In this document: piece by piece, positions 34,701 to 47,345 of the stretch | Layout of the letters: each line of letters starts with the position of its first letter | Position numbering within the stretch: position 1 is the stretch's first letter | Assembly (NCBI RefSeq): GCF_949987535.1 | Contig: NC_080067.1 | Coordinates: 45,568,910 to 45,632,909 of the forward strand | Direction: 5' to 3' | DNA from: Balaenoptera acutorostrata | Lineage: Eukaryota > Chordata > Mammalia > Artiodactyla > Balaenopteridae | DNA length: 64,000 nucleotides | Notes under the pieces: model-generated | Told to the model about the DNA's origin: nothing | Databases searched by the model: none | Seen by the model: only the letters and a program-made list of their open reading frames with translations | Position numbers and translations under genes: made by a program

Positions 34701-37700
34701 TATTTACTGAATGCCCGAGTAAGTGCTGTGAAGCAGAGGTCCAGGAGGCAGAGGCAGCAGGGAGACAGCGGAATGGAGATCTGGAGAGGAGGAAGCCCGG
34801 CGCAAGGTGGGTGGCAAGAGTTTCCTGGGGCGGAAGGGCCGTGGGGCAGGAGGGAGTTTGGAAAAGTTTGTGGAAATCAGCTGGGGGATCCCTGACCAAA
34901 ATCACTCTCTTTCTCAGCACACACATCCCAGGCATTTGAGTCTGTACTTCACTTTTGGAACTTTCTACCACCACTCTTAAAGCCATCTTTTTCACAATAA
35001 AATCACCTTGCAATTTTCCTATAGTAAATTTTAAAAATGTTTATGCTGCAAGGAGTTTAATAATAGAGGCAATGCTTGAAATGCCATTTCCTTGTACCCA
35101 GAGAATTGGGGTACAGTGGGGAATAGAGCCTTTTAGGAAAATAAGAGGGAAGAAGCTATTTGAATTCAGAAATGAATTCATGTTAAACTTCTCCGGCTCC
35201 CGGAACTTCTTGAGTGTTTTGGTTTAAAGGAGTTGGCATATTTGTGGGGTTTTCTGCTCAGGTCTCCTGGATGCTGTGGGCTGGGAATATGTTAAACACA
35301 GAAGTCCCAGCCTTTTTCCTAATGAGCTATTTGTGCTTTAGACACACTAACCTAGGATGGGGCAGAGATGTCGAAATGCCAGATGCTGACAGGATTGGGG
35401 ACAGAACGTCAGGCATTCTGATGACGGCCATGTGAGCATTCCGTCCAGGGACTTCCTTTCAGAAACACCCACAATGCTCTGTGGGCAGGTCCAGGGAGGT
35501 TAGAGAAACCCCTCACCTCCCCCATCCATCCAATTCGAGATGATTGGATCTTAAGTCTTGGTTAGGAGCTAAAGGGTAATTTCTGGGTCAGAGCAGGATC
35601 ATGAATTGTATGAGCTGAGGTAAAGCTTAATCCTCTCTTCTACCCACCCACAGTGAAAAGCTGTTGAACGTCAAATAGGGTTTGCAACTTTGAAGTGAAG
35701 ACATTTCCTGCCGCATATCATCGAGTTGAACAAGTCCACACCTGTTGGTCTGGTCGTTGGTTAGTAGAAGGAGTGAAAGAGAAGAACTGTGTGCCTTTGA
35801 GTTAAGGCATTTTAGATACTTATTACTCTGATTCACTTTCTACCATTCCCCTTCACTGCAGTTTTCCTTTCATCTTGACATTGTAAGTAATGCATCAGCC
35901 TTCCCTATGGAACAGTGCAGATCTCATTTAAATGGTAAAAACGTCTCCAGCTCAGGCCCATTTGCTACACAAGAAATGGGAAATATTTTTCTCAGGTTGG
36001 AGCCTAAGGATTCCCTGTAACGTGGGTACCCCCCATTGGTTTCCATCACTATATTCCTTTAACCAATGGTTTCTGTTCTTTCAGTTATCCTATAGACTAA
36101 GTGGAAAAATAAACGGCTTCATAGCATTGTGCTGGGTCTGAGAAAATTGTTTATACATCTCTATCAAAAACCAAACTGCAAAATACTAAGTAAAAGTCGA
36201 AAAACCAATCGGAATTTTCTCCTTAGTATGGCTCCTTGGCTTTATAACCTAGAGACTGAACTAGGGCCTAGAGGTTATGAACTAGACAAGTATTGCATGT
36301 TTTTTTTTTTTTTTTTTTTCCAAACACCCTTACCCGTTAAAAAAGAAAAAAGGCTTTAGGGTGAACTCTAAGGTCTGTGTTACTTTTTTAAAAAATCACA
36401 ACTATGTATTATTTGGGTCATCCACCTACCAAAGGCAATACACTTAAAATGCCATATCAGAGCGGTTGTGCAACTTCTCAATTTGATAGCTTTTCTGAAA
36501 AGCATAACCGTGCATCCATAAATGTAATGAGAGCTTTTTTCATATTAAAGGCATGTTATTGGGAGATGGAATGTTTCCTTCTACCTACATAACTGCACAG
36601 TGATTAAATATTGACTAAGAGCCAGGAGCTGACAGCCCTCGGCCTCACACTGGTAGATGCTGATGTGTGAGGCTGAATGTAAATACAGAGCCATCCCCAG
36701 CAGGGCCACTGTCTTCTGTTGGGAAGTGGGGAGCAGCAAGTTGTGAGTTATGCACGCCATGCGGTGTCAAAATTCGAGTGCTCAATAGAAGGATGCAATT
36801 TGAAACAAGTAATTCTGTAAAAAGCAACCCAACTCTGTCAAAAGAAAAAGATATTTTCCTAATCAATCTGAATAATAAAGAGGATGTTAGTCAGAAGTTT
36901 TAACAAAACATCCAGGGTATCCACTGAACACTGCTGTTTGCAGAAACAAAAGAGCTGTCTGTCACTGGAACGGCTTATTCTTTCACAGACAGTGATTACT
37001 TGGTTTTTATGAAACAGACTGGTTGAAATCATCAGATTTATTTCTGTGATACTCACTTGATTAGGAAATTTCAATACATCGTCTGTAGTTTTCTTGTGTG
37101 TATATTTTCTTATTTATTGTTGTTTTAAACAGTCTGACCATTTAACACACACAATTAGCTGTTTCTCTCCTTCTATGGGGGGAGGGGAGGGGAAATGCGA
37201 TGTTCGCTTGGTTTCTGAAAGAAAATAGTTTTTATTCCATCCTTCTGTTAATAAGATTCATTATATATCTAATTATTTTTAGTCTAAGACTTTTAAACGC
37301 TGCAACAAATACCTGGAATTTGTTTCAAAATAGCTCCTGTCCAAGCTGAAGGTAGAATATGAGCTTCAGCCTAACCTCCAACCCGTTTTGTTTGTTTTGG
37401 TTTGGGTTTGGGTTGTCTTTTAAGCACTAGAAATTTCTGAGGCACCTTCCTCAATTTTGCAATCCCTGTTCATCCCTCACACATTCACACCCACTTGGCT
37501 GACGCCTGTATGTTCCGACTCCGGAAGTTGAATGACAGCGCCTGCCAGGGCCTTGCCCCAGAGTCTGCCCCTCGCTGAGTACTTAGTGTGCTGAATGGAT
37601 TCATGGCGAAATGATGAATCCCCTTCCTCAAATTCTGTTTTTAAGGTGAGTGGAGAGCAAATCCAACAGACTAGTTCGTAGTGTTTTTCCCCTCCGAAAA

Positions 37701-38710
37701 AACACCCTTGTGGTTGAACTGGGCTTTCAAAGATCCAACCCAAGGACTGACTGCTGTGTTGGAGAGGTCAGCTGTCAGCCTTGAGTCCTCCTTTCTGCCG
37801 GCCTCTGCCCCTCCACTGCACTGGGACCAGCTCCCCTCAGCCCTGCCTGAGCCGGTCAGCCAGCACAGAAAATCGGCTGTGGTTTCCACGAAACTTGACT
37901 TGGGCTTCAGTAGGTGGAATGGAGAAGGTTAGCCGAGGAATGTTTACTTTTTCTGATTTCGTGTGGCAGATAGAATGACCATCCCTGAGGTTTCAAAATA
38001 GCTTAGTGAAGATGACTTGACCCATGCTGAGAGCAGTCGCCTCCACCTGGAGACCAAGCCCTGCCTTTGTTCTTCGTTGGCTGCCCCACTGAGTGGCTAA
38101 CACGGAAGGGAAGGGGAGCGTCCTTGTCCCTGAGTTCTGTTTCTGTCACCCAGGAAAGCACATTTTTTTAGATTTTTTTAGATTACCGTATTGGGGCAGA
38201 CATTAAAATAGATAATGTTTGAGACTAAGTTTTCAATTTCACTCTTTCCAGAAAAGCAATGTACTGATAACCGAAGTGACAAGTTGCAGTCACCATGCTC
38301 ATGACACTTAAACCAGTGGGTCCTGTGGATAGAACAGAATCTTAAGAATGGCCTGCTGAGTGCTGAGCATGCTTTCACTTGTAAGAAATTAAATTCAGAA
38401 ACACTAAACACAATTCCTTGATGTGATTTCCTGTTGGTTCATCTATATACTCTAGAAGATTTCTGAGGAGAGGTTTATTGCTCACAGGAATTTAGTGCAA
38501 GTGTCCTCCAACAGTGTTGACTGTTTTCCAAGGGCCCCCTCTCAGGGCCAAATTATCCACTTCCCTTTCTCAGTGAGTTTACTGCAGATCATACATTTAC
38601 CAAAAATATAGAGAGAGCCTATTATATCCTGGGCTCTGAGCATACAGTACTGGAAGAAACCGGTAGAATCCTAGTCCTTACGTAGACACATACATTAAAT
38701 CTATGAACCC
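34701..38710. other. Long repeat-poor intron stretch
   Basis: About 4 kb with no confidently named repeat or gene. A run of about 20 T lies at 36301-36320. Confidence 0.4.
36301..36320. repeat. Poly(T) run
   Basis: About 20 consecutive T. It may be the tail of a lost or very short antisense retroinsert; no clear flanking duplication was found. Confidence 0.7.
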
Positions 38711-38713
38711 ACC

Positions 38714-39129
38714 TGTGTTAGTGAGGGTTCTCCAGAGAAGCAAAACCAATAGGATGTGTTTGTGTTTGCCTGTCTGTCTGTCTATCTATCGAGAGAGATT
38801 TATTTTAAGGAAATAACTCTTGTCCAGGCTGGCAAGTCTGAAATCTACAGGGCAGGCCACCAGGAGTTGATGCTTCAACTTTAAGTCCAAAGGCAGTCTG
38901 GAGACAGAGTTCCTTCCAAGTCAGGGGACCTCAGTTTTTTTCTCTTAAGGCCTTCAGCTGATTAGATGAGACTGACCCACACTGTGGAGGGTAATCTGCT
39001 TTACATAAAGCCTATGTAAAATCTTAATCACATCTAAAAAAAATATCTTCACAGCAACATCTAGACTGGCATTTGACCAAGCAACTGGGCATCATGGCCT
39101 TGCCAAGTTGACACATAAAATTAACCATC
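38714..39129 (-). repeat. MaLR/ERVL-type solo LTR (antisense)
   Basis: It has the widespread mammalian LTR text in reverse: 'ggttctccagagaagcaaaa' at one end and 'gttgacacataaaattaacc' at the other. A TCTG/TCTA microsatellite lies inside. No internal retroviral sequence is attached. Confidence 0.65.
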
Positions 39130-39172
39130 CATCCCCTACCACCACCCCCAAATAACTATGTCATTTCAATTT

Positions 39173-39344
39173 AATGGCTCTCAAACTTAAGCAGGTATCA
39201 GAAACCCCTGGAGTGCTTGTTAAAACAGAATGCTGGCTCCTGTTCCCTTGACTCAGGAGGTCTGGGATTGGGCCCAAGAATTTGCAATTCTAACAAGTCC
39301 CAGGTGACGCAGATGATGCAGGGACCACACCTTGAGAACCACTG
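39173..39344. mobile_element. MER5A-type hAT element
   Basis: It starts like 'ggctctcaaactt' and ends 'ttgagaaccactgg'. Between them lie 'gcttgttaaaacagaatgct' and 'aagaatttgcaattctaaca', the standard MER5A landmarks. Confidence 0.85.
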
Positions 39345-39349
39345 GTCTG

Positions 39350-40560
39350 TGTAATCCAGGAGCTGTCCCTTAGCCTCATGGCTCAGAAACTGATTTTGTG
39401 ATCATAAGAAAGGTTGTTTTATTTCTCAGGGATAGACGCAAACAAACCAAGATTACAAAGCTGCTGTGTAAAACATCAATGCAAATTTATAGATTTATAT
39501 TAAGAACTAAAACTACCACAGTGAGCAGAATAATCGTATCAGCTTGGGAGGGATCGTCTCCCCTAGGGCCACGCCATGGAACGCTGAGCCACGATCAGAA
39601 GCAGCTGGAGAATCAGAGCCAGGGAATGGGGATGATTGACTGTCTTCTGCAACTACCACACCGCAAGGTCGGTCCTGTTCTCAGGGGCCCCTGGCCAAGG
39701 CCCTCTCTCCTTGGACTTTGTACATGGATTAAGACAGGGCTGTTGTTTGGGGGATGGATGCTCTAAGTGGACAACTTGTTTGTACTGCTCTGAAAGAATG
39801 CTTCTCTCTGCACTGCAAACTCTACTCAGCAGTGGGGCTCAAAGTCCACAGAGATTGGAAATACTTTCAGTGAATCATTTAAAGTTTAGTTTTTATAGTA
39901 ACTTTTCATTAGGTGTAACACATACCGTTTTTATGAAAGCGGAGATTGGGCAGCATTAGAATTTGTTGGTGTGTGCCCTTTATATGCTGGGTATCCTTTC
40001 TTGGTTGTAATTTGAGTGAATTTATAATCTCCCCTTCAAAGGCTATTTTCATCTTTCTTTGCACATTAAGGGGATTTGGCTTTGAAAAAAAGTTATACAT
40101 TTCATATTTTCAAAATGTTCCATGTCCGTTTAGAAGCCATTTTTCTCTGAGTTTTGGCTTTCTGCCTCCATTGGGCTATTTTTAGATTTTTACATTAAGA
40201 ATGGGATTCTTAATACAGACCTTTGAAGCAAATTGTGTTGCAAAAAAGTTATGTTATTTGTTTCAGTGTTCTCTTTTTAAGAATCCTGCAGTTGCCTTCC
40301 TCAGTGTGAAAAGTTTGGCCTTTTGAGTAAAGATAGACCCTTAAAACTGGTTCTGAGAAATCTGTGGGCTGTCTCTGTCACCCCTCCCACCCGGCCTGCC
40401 TTGAACTTCTCGTGAAAGACAATTGAATAAATAGCCTTCGGACATAGGGATAGGTGGCCGTGGAGCTGCCCCTGGGTTACCGTACCCGGACCTCAGTGCC
40501 GATAAAAAGTAGATCTACACCGGTCTCAGGGACACGGCAAAGGCAGGTGCGTTCTCACGC
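39350..40560. other. Unassigned intron sequence
   Basis: Nothing recognised. Confidence 0.45.
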
Positions 40561-41095
40561 CTAACCTTCCAGTCTCATTGCCCTACCAGTGCAGGGTTCA
40601 GTCAGCAAACAGAAGCCATTCTAGGAATCTCAGGGAGCTGATTAATATAGGGAACTTGTTACATGAGTGAAGGGAGGCTGAACGAGCCAAAAAGTGGACA
40701 CGGAGGTAACCTAGAGACATGTAACTGTGCAAGAGGCAGCCATCACCCCTAGAATTGAGGCAGCAGACGGGAAGAGATGATATGACCGGAATCTTCCTGG
40801 GAGGTGCCTCGTGCGGTCAGGGCACAGCCCCTGGAGGACATGGCAAAGCTTGGGGAGCATCCTGGGCGGTGGGCATCTGGCAGCCACAGTCAGGTCACAG
40901 AAGGGTCACCCCAGGGCTGGCGCTCTCTGCAGCTGCTGAAGGAATGGACCTCCCAGAGCACATGCCTCTCCCCTCCACTGGCCAGTCTCCCACTGGTGCT
41001 TCCCATGGGCAGGGTCTAGCGAGGAGCCAGGTGGCAAAGGAGCCTGAGTGTGGTTTGCAGAGTCCCAGCCTTGGCATCGTAGAGCAGAGGCCTTC
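40560..41095 (-). repeat. Possible ancient LTR-like repeat, GC-richer
   Basis: The text 'cagtcagcaaacagaagcca' with a long GC-richer run afterwards has the feel of an old mammalian LTR. The family is not identified, and the open frames on both strands here are not credited. Confidence 0.3.
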
Positions 41096-41685
41096 CTTGG
41101 CTTTCTTTGCTTTCCTTCCTTCCTATGTTGGTCTCTGCTCTCAGTTTTATTCACTTATTTCTATAAAAAACTTAGTATCTCAAGTGAGGGTAATGTCAGT
41201 GATAAAGGGATCTCTAAGAACAAGGGAGGAGATCTATTAATCCATTCAGGTGATCCTACAGATGCTTCCCCGGTCATTATTAGGAAATTCTTCTGTGTTA
41301 ATGAGGGAAAGAAAAATTTCAGCTTATTTTTAACATTACATTTAAGTTTCCCAGAGACTAGAATGACTGTGTAATATTATCATTTCACTTTTGAGATTTT
41401 AAGTCTTGTTTTTATTTGGGGATAAAAGTACATCCTCATAATAACCATTCTTATGTGCATGCCTATCTTGCATCTAGAAAAATTGATTCATTTTTCTCCT
41501 AAAGATCAGACTTTCATGGGCATCACTTTTTGCTACAATTCTTTTGTTTGTTCATATCAGAGATGATGGAGTTGGCAATGATAATGCCCTCCTTGTATTG
41601 GATTCAGCTCAGTTCAAGGAGCCTTTTGAAGGGCTTGTCCAATGCCCGGCTGTGCCCCGAAGGCAAGGGGGAGAGCATAGCTTTG
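41096..41685. other. Unassigned intron sequence
   Basis: Nothing recognised. Confidence 0.45.
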
Positions 41686-41875
41686 GGCTTAGGACAGACT
41701 TGGCTTTGAGTTCCAGCTCAACCACCTAAGTTTCTTACCCTGTCAAGCTCAGTTTCCTCATCTATGATATGAGGATAAACACTAGTGTCGCAGGGCTGTT
41801 AAAGGATTATATATGACAAAGCACTTGACATCATGTCTGGGACATAGTAAGTGTTCTATAAATGGTAACATGTTT
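41686..41875 (+). repeat. MIR SINE (sense)
   Basis: 'ctcagtttcctcatctatga', 'ggctgttaaaggattatata' and 'gtaagtgttctataaatgg' follow the MIR order. Confidence 0.75.
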
Positions 41876-41879
41876 TTAC

Positions 41880-42590
41880 TGTTATTATTATTATTGGCAA
41901 TAATTCATACTTTGGGTAGGCTTTGTAGACATTATTAAATTTAATAGTAAGTTTTTCATTGCTTAGATATTTGTGTTTCATCTGTACAGTTAATCAGCAT
42001 TTTAGTTGTCATTGGCCTAGAAGGGAATTTTTCTTTTAAAATTTTTATAATTTTAAAATCTTTAAACTCATAAGTTTGTTTAGGATTTTTATACAACTCA
42101 CTTTCCTACCTCCAGAAAGGATTTTAGGTGGCTGGCTTGTCATTTATAAGGTTTTAATAAGAGAATTAAAAATAAATAACTCACATGCTTAAATCATTTT
42201 TTAGGTCTTTGGCTTTCATACTTACTTACAGGTTGAGAGTTTGTTAATCAGAATGGAGATTTGATGTGGACTTTGGTGGGGAGATGTATTCTATTCCGGT
42301 GACTAGAGCACTGAATTGAGATTTTAGAAAGAACTTGGATTCTATTTTTAACCATGTCAGAGATTTGCCCATAACTGCAGGCAAACTATTTTATTCTCTC
42401 TGCTTGTTTTCATTTTGTATTCGCCATCTTCTTGATTCACAATGGTCTTATAAGAATTAATGAGAATGTTTATAAATAGCATATGGCATATATTTACCTT
42501 GGATGAAAAGGGCTGTGTACAAACTATATCTTACCCTTCTTTTGTTGGTATGGGGCAAAGTTCTTAGCTCTCCCTGAGTATCAAATCCCT
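41880..42590. other. Unassigned intron sequence
   Basis: A short TTA-repeat (41880-41895) opens an otherwise unassigned AT-rich stretch. Confidence 0.45.
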
Positions 42591-42594
42591 TAGA

Positions 42595-42668
42595 GCCTTC
42601 AATATATTCAGATCCAAGGCATCACCCACCCTACCCTAAGGTTCTGATTCAGTTGGGACCCTAGCATT

Positions 42669-42717
<49 letters not shown>

Positions 42718-42800
42718 TCTATCTATCTATTATCTATTTATCTATCTATCTATCTATCTGAGGAGGTTCTGACATGCCACCAGGGTTGAGAAACACTGGT
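42595..42800. mobile_element. MER5A-type hAT relic split by microsatellite
   Basis: The left part 'ggttctgattcagttggga' and right end 'gttgagaaacactgg' are MER5A text. The interior is displaced by the repeat at 42672-42759. Confidence 0.6.
42672..42759. repeat. Compound microsatellite (GT)n-(TCTA)n
   Basis: About 22 uninterrupted GT units (42672-42716) are followed by about ten TCTA units with small breaks (to 42759). It is very likely polymorphic between individuals. Confidence 0.95.
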
Positions 42801-42887
42801 ATAAAGGATCAAGCCAACCTGTGTGCTTGGTTCTTTCTCTTATGTTGTATCTATTGGCCATTTCATTGCTTATTGCATATGGGCAGA

Positions 42888-43332
42888 TGCATTAGTTTCC
42901 TCCTGCTGCTATGATAAATTACCAAAAACTTGGTGGCTTAAAACAACACATATTTATGATCTTACAGTTCTGGAGGCCAGAAGTCGGAAATGGCCTTACA
43001 GGGCTAAAATCACCTTGTTGGCAAGGCTAATTCCTTCTGGAGGCTCTAGAGGAAAATCTATTTCCTTGCCTTTTCCAGCTTCTAGAGGCTGCCTGCACTC
43101 CTTGGACATCATTCCTACCTCTGCTTCTGTCATTACATCTCATTCTCCGACTCTACCTGCCTCTCTCTTATAAGGGACCTTGTAATTACATTGGGACCAC
43201 CTGGATAATCCAGGGTACTCTCCCTATCCCAAGACCTTAACTTAATCACATCTACGAAGTCTCTTTGGTGTGTAAGGAAATTTATATTAGGACATGGACA
43301 TATCGGGAGAGACCATTATTCTGCCTACCACA
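42888..43332 (-). repeat. MaLR-type solo LTR (antisense)
   Basis: Ends are TGCATTAGTTTCC and GCCTACCACA on the plus strand, so the sense copy starts TG and ends CA. 'ggtggcttaaaacaacacat' and 'cttacagttctggaggccag' are landmarks of a common mammalian LTR. Nothing internal is attached. Confidence 0.65.
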
Positions 43333-44000
43333 ACAGGAAAAAAATTCAAATCCCCCTATTTTTCTTGAGTACAGAAATCTCTGAGTTAGCCACAGCTTGC
43401 CTTCTCTACAGTTTTGATAGGCAAGAAAAGAACACTTTGCAAAGGCTGGAAGAGATGACACCATGTTCAAAAATTTGATTTTATTGACTTTTTAGAAGGC
43501 TACCAATTTTTAAATTTTCAATTGCCTTAGGAATTGTTTCAGAAATAGATTGCATAACATTTGAATTTCATCAGCTCTGAAATGGTGCATTGCTAATGTA
43601 TCCCTCAGGTGGGGTACTTTCCTGCTACTAAAACAGTGCTTCTCAACTTATTCTTGAATTTATTCCTCCAATGAGCAATTATTGCGCCCCAAGTGTGTGT
43701 TTGATCTCTAGACACAAGAAGACTGCATTCCTGACCTCAAAGTCAGGGTCAAAGAAGTCACCCCAAGTGGTCAATATTTTTGTATTTTAATGTAATTGAT
43801 TTTTTTGTAATCCTATGTTTTTTTTACTATATGCATGTGAAAAACATTGTTCTAAGAGGGGGTCCACAAGCTTCGCCAGAGTGCCAAAGGGGTCCTCTTG
43901 ACATAAAAATGATTAGCTCCTATGAGAGGCCAACAAATAGGATTCTAATAGAATGGTACTTCTCACCAAAAAGATGATCATGAGACACAGGAAGCTGCCG
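43333..44000. other. Unassigned intron sequence
   Basis: Nothing recognised. Confidence 0.45.
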
Positions 44001-44009
44001 AAGGGAGGG

Positions 44010-44165
44010 GGAAGCTCCTGGAAGTGGTTTTCAACTCTAGCTGCTTATTGGGATGATGGTCAGAAGGTGGGTGGGTGGTGCTGCTTAAAAATACCAGTGC
44101 CTGGGACCCACCAACAGAGATTCTGACTTCCAGGGAAGGTTCCAACATCTGACACAGAAGTGATG
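44010..44165. mobile_element. MER5A-type hAT relic
   Basis: 'gtggttttcaactctagctg', 'gcctgggacccaccaacaga' and 'gattctgacttcc' match the MER5A order. Confidence 0.6.
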
Positions 44166-44404
44166 TTGAGTTTGGTCTTGTAGAAGTGAAGCAGAATGGG
44201 AAGACCTGGAGAGTGTGGTAGAAGTCAAGGGTAAAGGCTCTGTAAACAGTTCCATAGAACTGAGACGTGGACACGGCCAGTAAGTCCATTAGCTCATCCC
44301 GCCACCCGCCCGACACCCCCCTGCCCGGCCCAATTCTTCTGCCAAACACTGTCTGCTGAAGGCTCTGTGACCTTGGAGCAAGACAGAACCAAACTTAGAC
44401 ACTT

Positions 44405-44490
44405 GGCAGCTGAACAATCCTCTGTTCCCCCCTTAGCCAGCTCATTTGGCAGCTCAACAATCCTCTGTTCCCCCCTTAGCCAGCTCATTT
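44405..44490. repeat. Recent 43-bp tandem duplication
   Basis: Two adjacent 43-bp units starting ggcagct (44405 and 44448) differ at one base (tgaac versus tcaac). Confidence 0.95.
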
Positions 44491-44514
44491 CCTTGTAGGG
44501 AAGACAGGTTTCCA

Positions 44515-44665
44515 GTAGTTAAGAATGTGGGCATGAGCCAGACTGCTTGGAGGCTAATCCCAACTCCTCCACTTAAACAGCTATGTGATCTTTGGAAATT
44601 TACTTAATCTCCTTGCCTCAGTTTCCTCACTAATAATAACTTCCTAGGATAGTTACCAACAGCTG
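44515..44665 (+). repeat. MIR SINE (sense)
   Basis: 'actgcttggaggctaatccc', 'cagctatgtgatctttggaa' and 'gcctcagtttcctcac' follow the MIR order. Confidence 0.8.
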
Positions 44666-44748
44666 AGTGGGGTAGGTACTTTTATTGGCTCTATTTAACA
44701 GATGAAACTTCGAGATATTAAGTAACTCGTCCAAGATATCACAGCTGC

Positions 44749-45096
44749 TGTTATGGCCTGAATGTTTGTGTCTCCTAAAAATTCATATGTTCAAGCCCTA
44801 ACTCCCAATGTGATGATATTAGGAAGTGGGGCTTTGGGGAGCTAATTAGGTTTAAATAAGGATGAAGCCCCAGTGATGGGTTTAGTGCCCTTATAAGAGG
44901 AGTAATAGAGACCAGAGCTCCTTTCTCTGCCATATGAGGACATGGCAAAAAGCCAGGAAGAGGGCCCTTCAAAGAATCAAATCTGCTGGCACCTTGATCT
45001 TGGCCTTCCCAGCCTCCAGGATCATGAGAAATAAATGTCTGTTGTTTAAGTCACCCATTCTATGGTAGTTATAACAGCCCGAACAGGCTAAGATAG
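44749..45096 (+). repeat. MLT1-type MaLR solo LTR (sense)
   Basis: Starts 'tgttatggcctgaatgtttg' and contains 'cccttataagagg', 'ccttgatcttgg' and 'gagaaataaatgtctgttgt'. It ends near 'cccgaacaggctaagata'. It is a well recognised ancient LTR with no internal part. Confidence 0.85.
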
Positions 45097-45169
45097 CTAG
45101 CAAAGGGGCAGAGCTGGAATTGGAGACCGTACCTTTGATTCCCAAATAGAGATGCCTCACAAAGAGTGT

Positions 45170-46045
45170 AGTCAATGTGATAAAAGTATGCACTAGGCAC
45201 AGTGGTGGCCCAGAGGAAGGATTCACTTCATTTGAGTAGGTTAGAGGAAAAGAATCTTTAGCTGGGTCTTGAAACAAATGAATCCTCCTGGATTTACCGG
45301 AGGATGTGGGAGAAGGCATTCCAGGAAAGGGAAGAGCACATGGAAAATTATGGACACATGGAAGCGAGGCTGTGTTGGGGAGCATTTGGCCATGGAGTAG
45401 GGTATATGGAGGGAAGGCAGCAGCAATAGTGAGTGCTGTGGAGCAGGGTTTCTCCAGGGTTGTGCTGCATCAGGTATATATATTAGAAGCACTGGATATG
45501 CAGAATCCAGGCCTCTCCTGAGAATAATGAATCAAAATCACTGAGGTTAGAGCCTGGCCATCTGCATTTTAAATGAAGCATGTCCTATGCATCTAAGAAG
45601 ACTAAAGTTTGGTGAACCACACACAAGGATGTAGGGGAAAGATAAGTCATAGAGGGTCTTCTGTGTCATCTGAGGTGTTTGGACTCGGGCAGAGCCACTG
45701 CAGGTCAAATTTGAATTTTTAGGAAGATCAGTCTGAACACAGTGTAGAAGAGGAAGGTGAGCACTGTGCAGGGGGATGGCATCTGGTGTGGCGGGAGTGC
45801 ATTCTAGCAGGGGGATAATGGTCCTAAGTGAAAACACTCCTGAACTAAGATAGCGGATGGCAGCGGAAGAGAAAAGGGCAGAAATAGAATCCATATAAAG
45901 CGTGGAGGATCATCAGAACGTAGTGAGAGGTGGTCTCTGTGTGGAGGCGGATGGGAGAGGTGGTGGGGGTATCAGAGAGGAGTCCGGATTGTTGGTGGGC
46001 ACGAAGTGACTGCTTGGAATCCACTGAGTCTTTGATGTACTACTT
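45170..46045 (-). repeat. L2 LINE relic (antisense)
   Basis: Landmarks are 'gctgggtcttgaaacaaatg', 'gcattccaggaaagggaaga' and, further on, 'aagatcagtctgaacacagt', in reverse L2 order. A hAT-type insert at about 45435-45610 divides it. Confidence 0.6.
45435..45610. mobile_element. MER5A-type hAT relic inside L2
   Basis: 'cagggtttctccagggttgt', 'gaatccaggcctctcctgag' and 'ggccatctgcattttaaatg' match MER5A; the end near 'ctaaagtttggtgaacca' fits the far terminus. Confidence 0.6.
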
Positions 46046-47150
46046 CTTGCAAAAGAGACCTGCCAGGGTTGAGTGTCAGGCACCCATCCTCCCCAGATTC
46101 CCAGAGGAAAGCAGAGATGGAAACAGAGCATGACCAGGTGACAGCATCTGGAGGTAACAGGGAGAAAGCCATTTGTGTAAGCACCGTCCTCCCTCTGTGT
46201 GACACTTGTAGGTAATGATAACCATAGTAAAGGAGATTTGCAGTTTTGATTCGGGATAGAAGCTGTGATGCAAAGAGTTGAGAGTCATTGTGCTAAAGCA
46301 AAGTGCTGATCTAGAGAAATACTTGGTGACAAAGAAGCCTTACATTGACAATGGAAAAGGATCACTCTGAGAGCATACCAAGGCCATGAAATCATGAAAG
46401 GGAGATTAAAAACCAAAACTATGCACTCTGTATGTCAGGGAGGGAGAATGACTGAAAGTTTCTGGACAAGCACCACTGTGTTTTTCTTCCAGATGATGTC
46501 ATTCAGTTAGAACAAGGACTTAACGACCAGTGACTGGATTATCTATTTTTCCATGGCTAACTGGCTTCTCCCGTTGTGTTTGGTGTTTGGATTTCTGCTC
46601 CTCGGGAGATCCACATATACTATTTCAACCTCATACCCTTCAAAATTATTGACATGAATGGCTATTGTTTAATACCTCTAAGTTGATGGGAGGCAATGGG
46701 GTACCACCCATTTCTGCAGCATGGAATTGATAAGTGGTAAGGTCATTGCATGCTTTTGACCCTGGATGTTTATTTTGCCCCTGTTGGTAACAATTTCCAG
46801 CAGGTCATTATAAAGCTTGATTTTATAAGATGTCCTTAAGTTTCTCTTAGGTTAAAATGTAGAGTCCTACAGCCCCTTATTTCTTAAGACCTTCCTTCAG
46901 ATTTTTCCTCCAAGGGATTTTTCTCTTTCTTCCCTTCCATTGTTACCTTAAAAAAAATTAAGCATTATATCAGCTTTGCGAAGTTTCTTATTGTAGACAA
47001 CACATTTATAAGATACAAATTAGTATTGAAGTGTTTTTAAAGTAATTCTGTACTACATTGTTCTTAAAAAGGTAAAACTAAGTATTACAAAGTGTAATTT
47101 ATATTAGTATTACACAAACTAGAAAGTTGGTATTGCCTAGAGCAAGTTTT
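46045..47150. other. Unassigned intron sequence
   Basis: Nothing recognised. Confidence 0.45.
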
Positions 47151-47154
47151 GGAG

Positions 47155-47345
47155 GCAGCTGGGCTGGGTCTAATCCTTTCTGTCCCATCTAGCTGTGTGA
47201 CCTTGAGCAAATCACTTGACCTCTCTGTGCTTTGACTTCTGCATCTGTAAAATGGGGGTATTGATAGTACCTAACTTCAGGGCTGTTAGAGGATTAATTT
47301 GTGATGTGTATACCTGACCCATAATTAAGGTTAGTTATTTTTCTT
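47155..47345 (+). repeat. MIR SINE (sense)
   Basis: 'tagctgtgtgaccttgagca', 'aatcacttgacctctctgtg' and 'catctgtaaaatgggggta' are strong MIR landmarks. Confidence 0.85.

Noticed and set aside
40755..41240. 161-codon plus-strand frame
   Set aside because: Several frames on both strands are open in this GC-richer, possibly LTR-derived patch; no protein features.
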